The notes below the pieces were generated by a model. That model did no database searches, was not told where the DNA came from, and saw only the letters and a list, made by a program, of their open reading frames with translations. The position numbers and the translations under genes are program-made. This document shows positions 6,010-6,995 of a stretch of DNA of 6,995 bases, in pieces; positions within the stretch are counted from its first letter, which is position 1, and the number at the start of each line of letters is the position of its first letter. Source of the stretch: DATGFK01 sp040007395 (GTDB lineage Bacteria > Chloroflexota > Anaerolineae > Aggregatilineales > UBA2796); the NCBI GenBank assembly GCA_040007395.1, contig JBDTVG010000079.1, positions 1-6,995 on the forward strand, given 5' to 3'.

Positions 6010-6500
6010 GCGACTAGGGCAGCAATGAAATCGGGCGTGATGCGCTTAAGGTTAATGTGAAACTCGCACATAGCGAGATAGCTGGCGAGGAATTTCTTGT
6101 GAACACCCCGAAACAAGCGCATGAAGTTCCGAACCAGGGTCCACATACCTTCAACCGTATTGATATGGACTTCACGGATACCATCTCCATCGTCATCTCG
6201 CGCCCATTCCTTTCGGGCATGAGCCACCGTTGCATGAGGCCGGTCAACATGGTTATAGCCTTGCCATTCATCGGTATACACTTGCGTATTGTCTTGAGTA
6301 AACTGCTCAACATGGGCACACAAGGTTTGGCCGTCAGTACGTTCGACCATGCGTAGGCGTACTTTCCCACTTTCCCGTCCGACGGTGCCGACAATCGGTG
6401 GTCGATCATTGGCGTAAGTCCCATGCCCTTTCCGTTTGTTAGCACGCCGACGAGGAGGGTCAGCCGGGTTCAAATGTGGCTCACTTTTTTTCCCCCGCAT
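5988..6500 (-). CDS. IS1595-family transposase, C-terminal DDE part (after frameshift)
   Basis: This frame continues the catalytic domain of the split transposase. PHLNPADPPRRRANKRKGHGT and YANDRPPIVG are followed by YTDEWQGY with the second Asp and HINTVEGMW with the Glu. Then comes FRGVHKKFLASYLAMCEFHIN, all typical of the ISXO2-like DDE domain. Family similarity begins at the A-run near 6488; the ATG at 6498-6500 is merely the nearest in-frame start and probably is not used. Joined to the upstream frame by +1, the product would be about 312 residues, a normal IS1595 length, so nothing but the frame is lost. The stop TGA lies in the terminal inverted repeat. Confidence 0.82.
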   Translation of the reverse strand: MRGKKSEPHLNPADPPRRRANKRKGHGTYANDRPPIVGTVGRESGKVRLRMVERTDGQTLCAHVEQFTQDNTQVYTDEWQGYNHVDRPHATVAHARKEWARDDDGDGIREVHINTVEGMWTLVRNFMRLFRGVHKKFLASYLAMCEFHINLKRITPDFIAALVALHPQLT

Positions 6501-6927
6501 TCTGATACAGTTCATCCGTTTCACTCCCTTCATCGGTCAAAAGTGGCGTGTCAGGCTGAAGCAGTTGAGCATTGGCCTGTATCCGTTTACGAAGCGCTTG
6601 TACGGTTTGGCGGCACACGCCAACCTCATTCGCTAAAATCTGGGCCTGTTCGCCTTTGACAATACCCCTCACCAGCAATACCGCTTGTTCTGGCTTGAGC
6701 CGCCGTCCTTCAAACACCGTTCCACTAAACACGTTGTAGGTCTTGTCACATTGCCGACAGCGGTAATCTTCGACCTGACTGACGGTGCGTATCCGAAATA
6801 ACCGGGCTTGCTCAAGTCCCGCCCCGCAGCGCGGGCAAACTAACCCTTTGGGGTGAAAATGTTCTAATAACCACCCATAGCTGCTCTGGCTTGATAGCAA
6901 CTCGATTATCGGAAATTCAATGGGCAT
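6481..6927 (-). CDS. IS1595-family transposase, N-terminal part (before frameshift)
   Basis: These 148 residues hold the zinc ribbon of IS1595 transposases (Cys31, Cys34, Cys57, Cys60 in CPRC and CRQC). A helix-turn-helix-like segment follows (about 94-116, ILANEVGVCRQTVQALRKRI). The start of the catalytic domain ends the frame, with the first Asp (Asp138 in ETDELYQNAGEKK). The frame then hits TGA just past a run of seven A's. ATG 6927 is supported by GGAGG (6937-6941 on the minus strand) nine bases upstream. Without the downstream frame the protein has DNA-binding parts but no complete active site; such a truncated form could act as an inhibitor of transposition, which is only a possibility. 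Confidence 0.85.
   Translation of the reverse strand: MPIEFPIIELLSSQSSYGWLLEHFHPKGLVCPRCGAGLEQARLFRIRTVSQVEDYRCRQCDKTYNVFSGTVFEGRRLKPEQAVLLVRGIVKGEQAQILANEVGVCRQTVQALRKRIQANAQLLQPDTPLLTDEGSETDELYQNAGEKK
6485..6496 (-). other. Frameshift site in the transposase: five G's then seven A's
   Basis: On the coding strand GGGGG is followed by AAAAAAA and GTGAG. Reading in frame gives GEKK-stop; skipping one A gives GEKSEPH, the length I recall in homologues (GEKGxPH). A classical -1 shift would not reach the second frame. The likeliest cause is one inserted A, with sequencing error or slippage as alternatives. Confidence 0.8.
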
Positions 6928-6970
6928 TGTCCTTCCCCTCCCCCTTCACGCTACCTTCAGTTTACCCCCT

Positions 6971-6995
6971 TTTGCACTTTGCCTTAACATGAGCC
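6971..6995 (-). repeat. Terminal inverted repeat, transposase 5' end of the IS
   Basis: This is the inverted partner of the repeat at 5985-6009, with identical outer 12 bases and TTTGCAC box and a diverged 6-nt stretch between them. It ends on the last base of the window. Confidence 0.85.

Larger units (their letters stand above)
5985..6995 (-). mobile_element. Complete IS1595-family insertion sequence (about 1011 bp)
   Basis: The element is bounded by GGCTCATGTTAA at 5985-5996 and its exact complement TTAACATGAGCC at 6984-6995. A further matched 7-nt box follows at the same distance from each end (GTGCAAA 6003-6009, TTTGCAC 6971-6977). It encodes one transposase on the minus strand, split by a frameshift. 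The size, zinc-ribbon N-terminus and ISXO2-like DDE domain fit IS1595. The left 8-nt flank is GAGATATT (5977-5984); the family usually duplicates 8 bp, but the right flank is outside the window, so the duplication cannot be tested. Confidence 0.85.

Noticed and set aside
6057..6356. Rightward open frame antisense to the transposase
   Set aside because: It overlaps the conserved DDE domain and has no independent features.
6485..6491. Classical -1 programmed frameshift at A-AAA-AAG in the transposase
   Set aside because: A -1 shift leads to the wrong frame; the second half lies in the +1 frame.

Overview
The window is a 7-kb piece of bacterial chromosome, probably from a member of the Chloroflexota or a similar free-living phylum. 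This rests on a long DHH-CBS-poly(A)-polymerase fusion of the kind known in Chloroflexi, Cyanobacteria and Deinococcus-Thermus, a TIR-FGE protein, GTAGGGAC-type palindromic repeats, and an IS1595-family insertion sequence. The phylum is an inference; no rRNA or tRNA gene is present to settle it.

Left end (1-1283): a leftward gene encodes a TIR domain joined to a formylglycine-generating-enzyme (FGE/sulfatase-modifying) fold. The TIR half has lost roughly its C-terminal half, and both catalytic cysteines of true FGEs are replaced. Its last ~30 codons resemble the variable region of a diversity-generating retroelement (DGR) target: wherever typical DGR templates have AAY asparagine codons, this gene has other NNY codons. 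The DGR reverse transcriptase and template would lie beyond the left edge and are not in the window. Between this gene and the next is a ~158-bp nested palindromic element with 20-nt imperfect terminal inverted repeats and two inverted 28-nt hairpin units whose stems differ by compensated changes.

Middle (1284-4408): a two-gene unit with a 4-nt ATGA overlap encodes an 865-residue tRNA nucleotidyltransferase/poly(A) polymerase fusion (DHH phosphoesterase + two CBS domains + class II nucleotidyltransferase) and a GNAT acetyltransferase. A candidate promoter has its -35 box at the edge of the palindromic element.

Right-middle (4554-5943): a cupin gene and a four-helix membrane-protein gene lie 5 bp apart in one orientation. 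They converge on a second cupin gene, and the two stop codons overlap within one CTAG.

Right end (5985-6995): a complete IS1595-family element with recognisable inverted ends reaches the last base of the window. Its transposase is split into two frames at a run of seven A's. The element sits just upstream of the second cupin gene, in the same direction, and has probably replaced that gene's native upstream region. No CRISPR array, tRNA, rRNA or convincing intrinsic terminator was seen.
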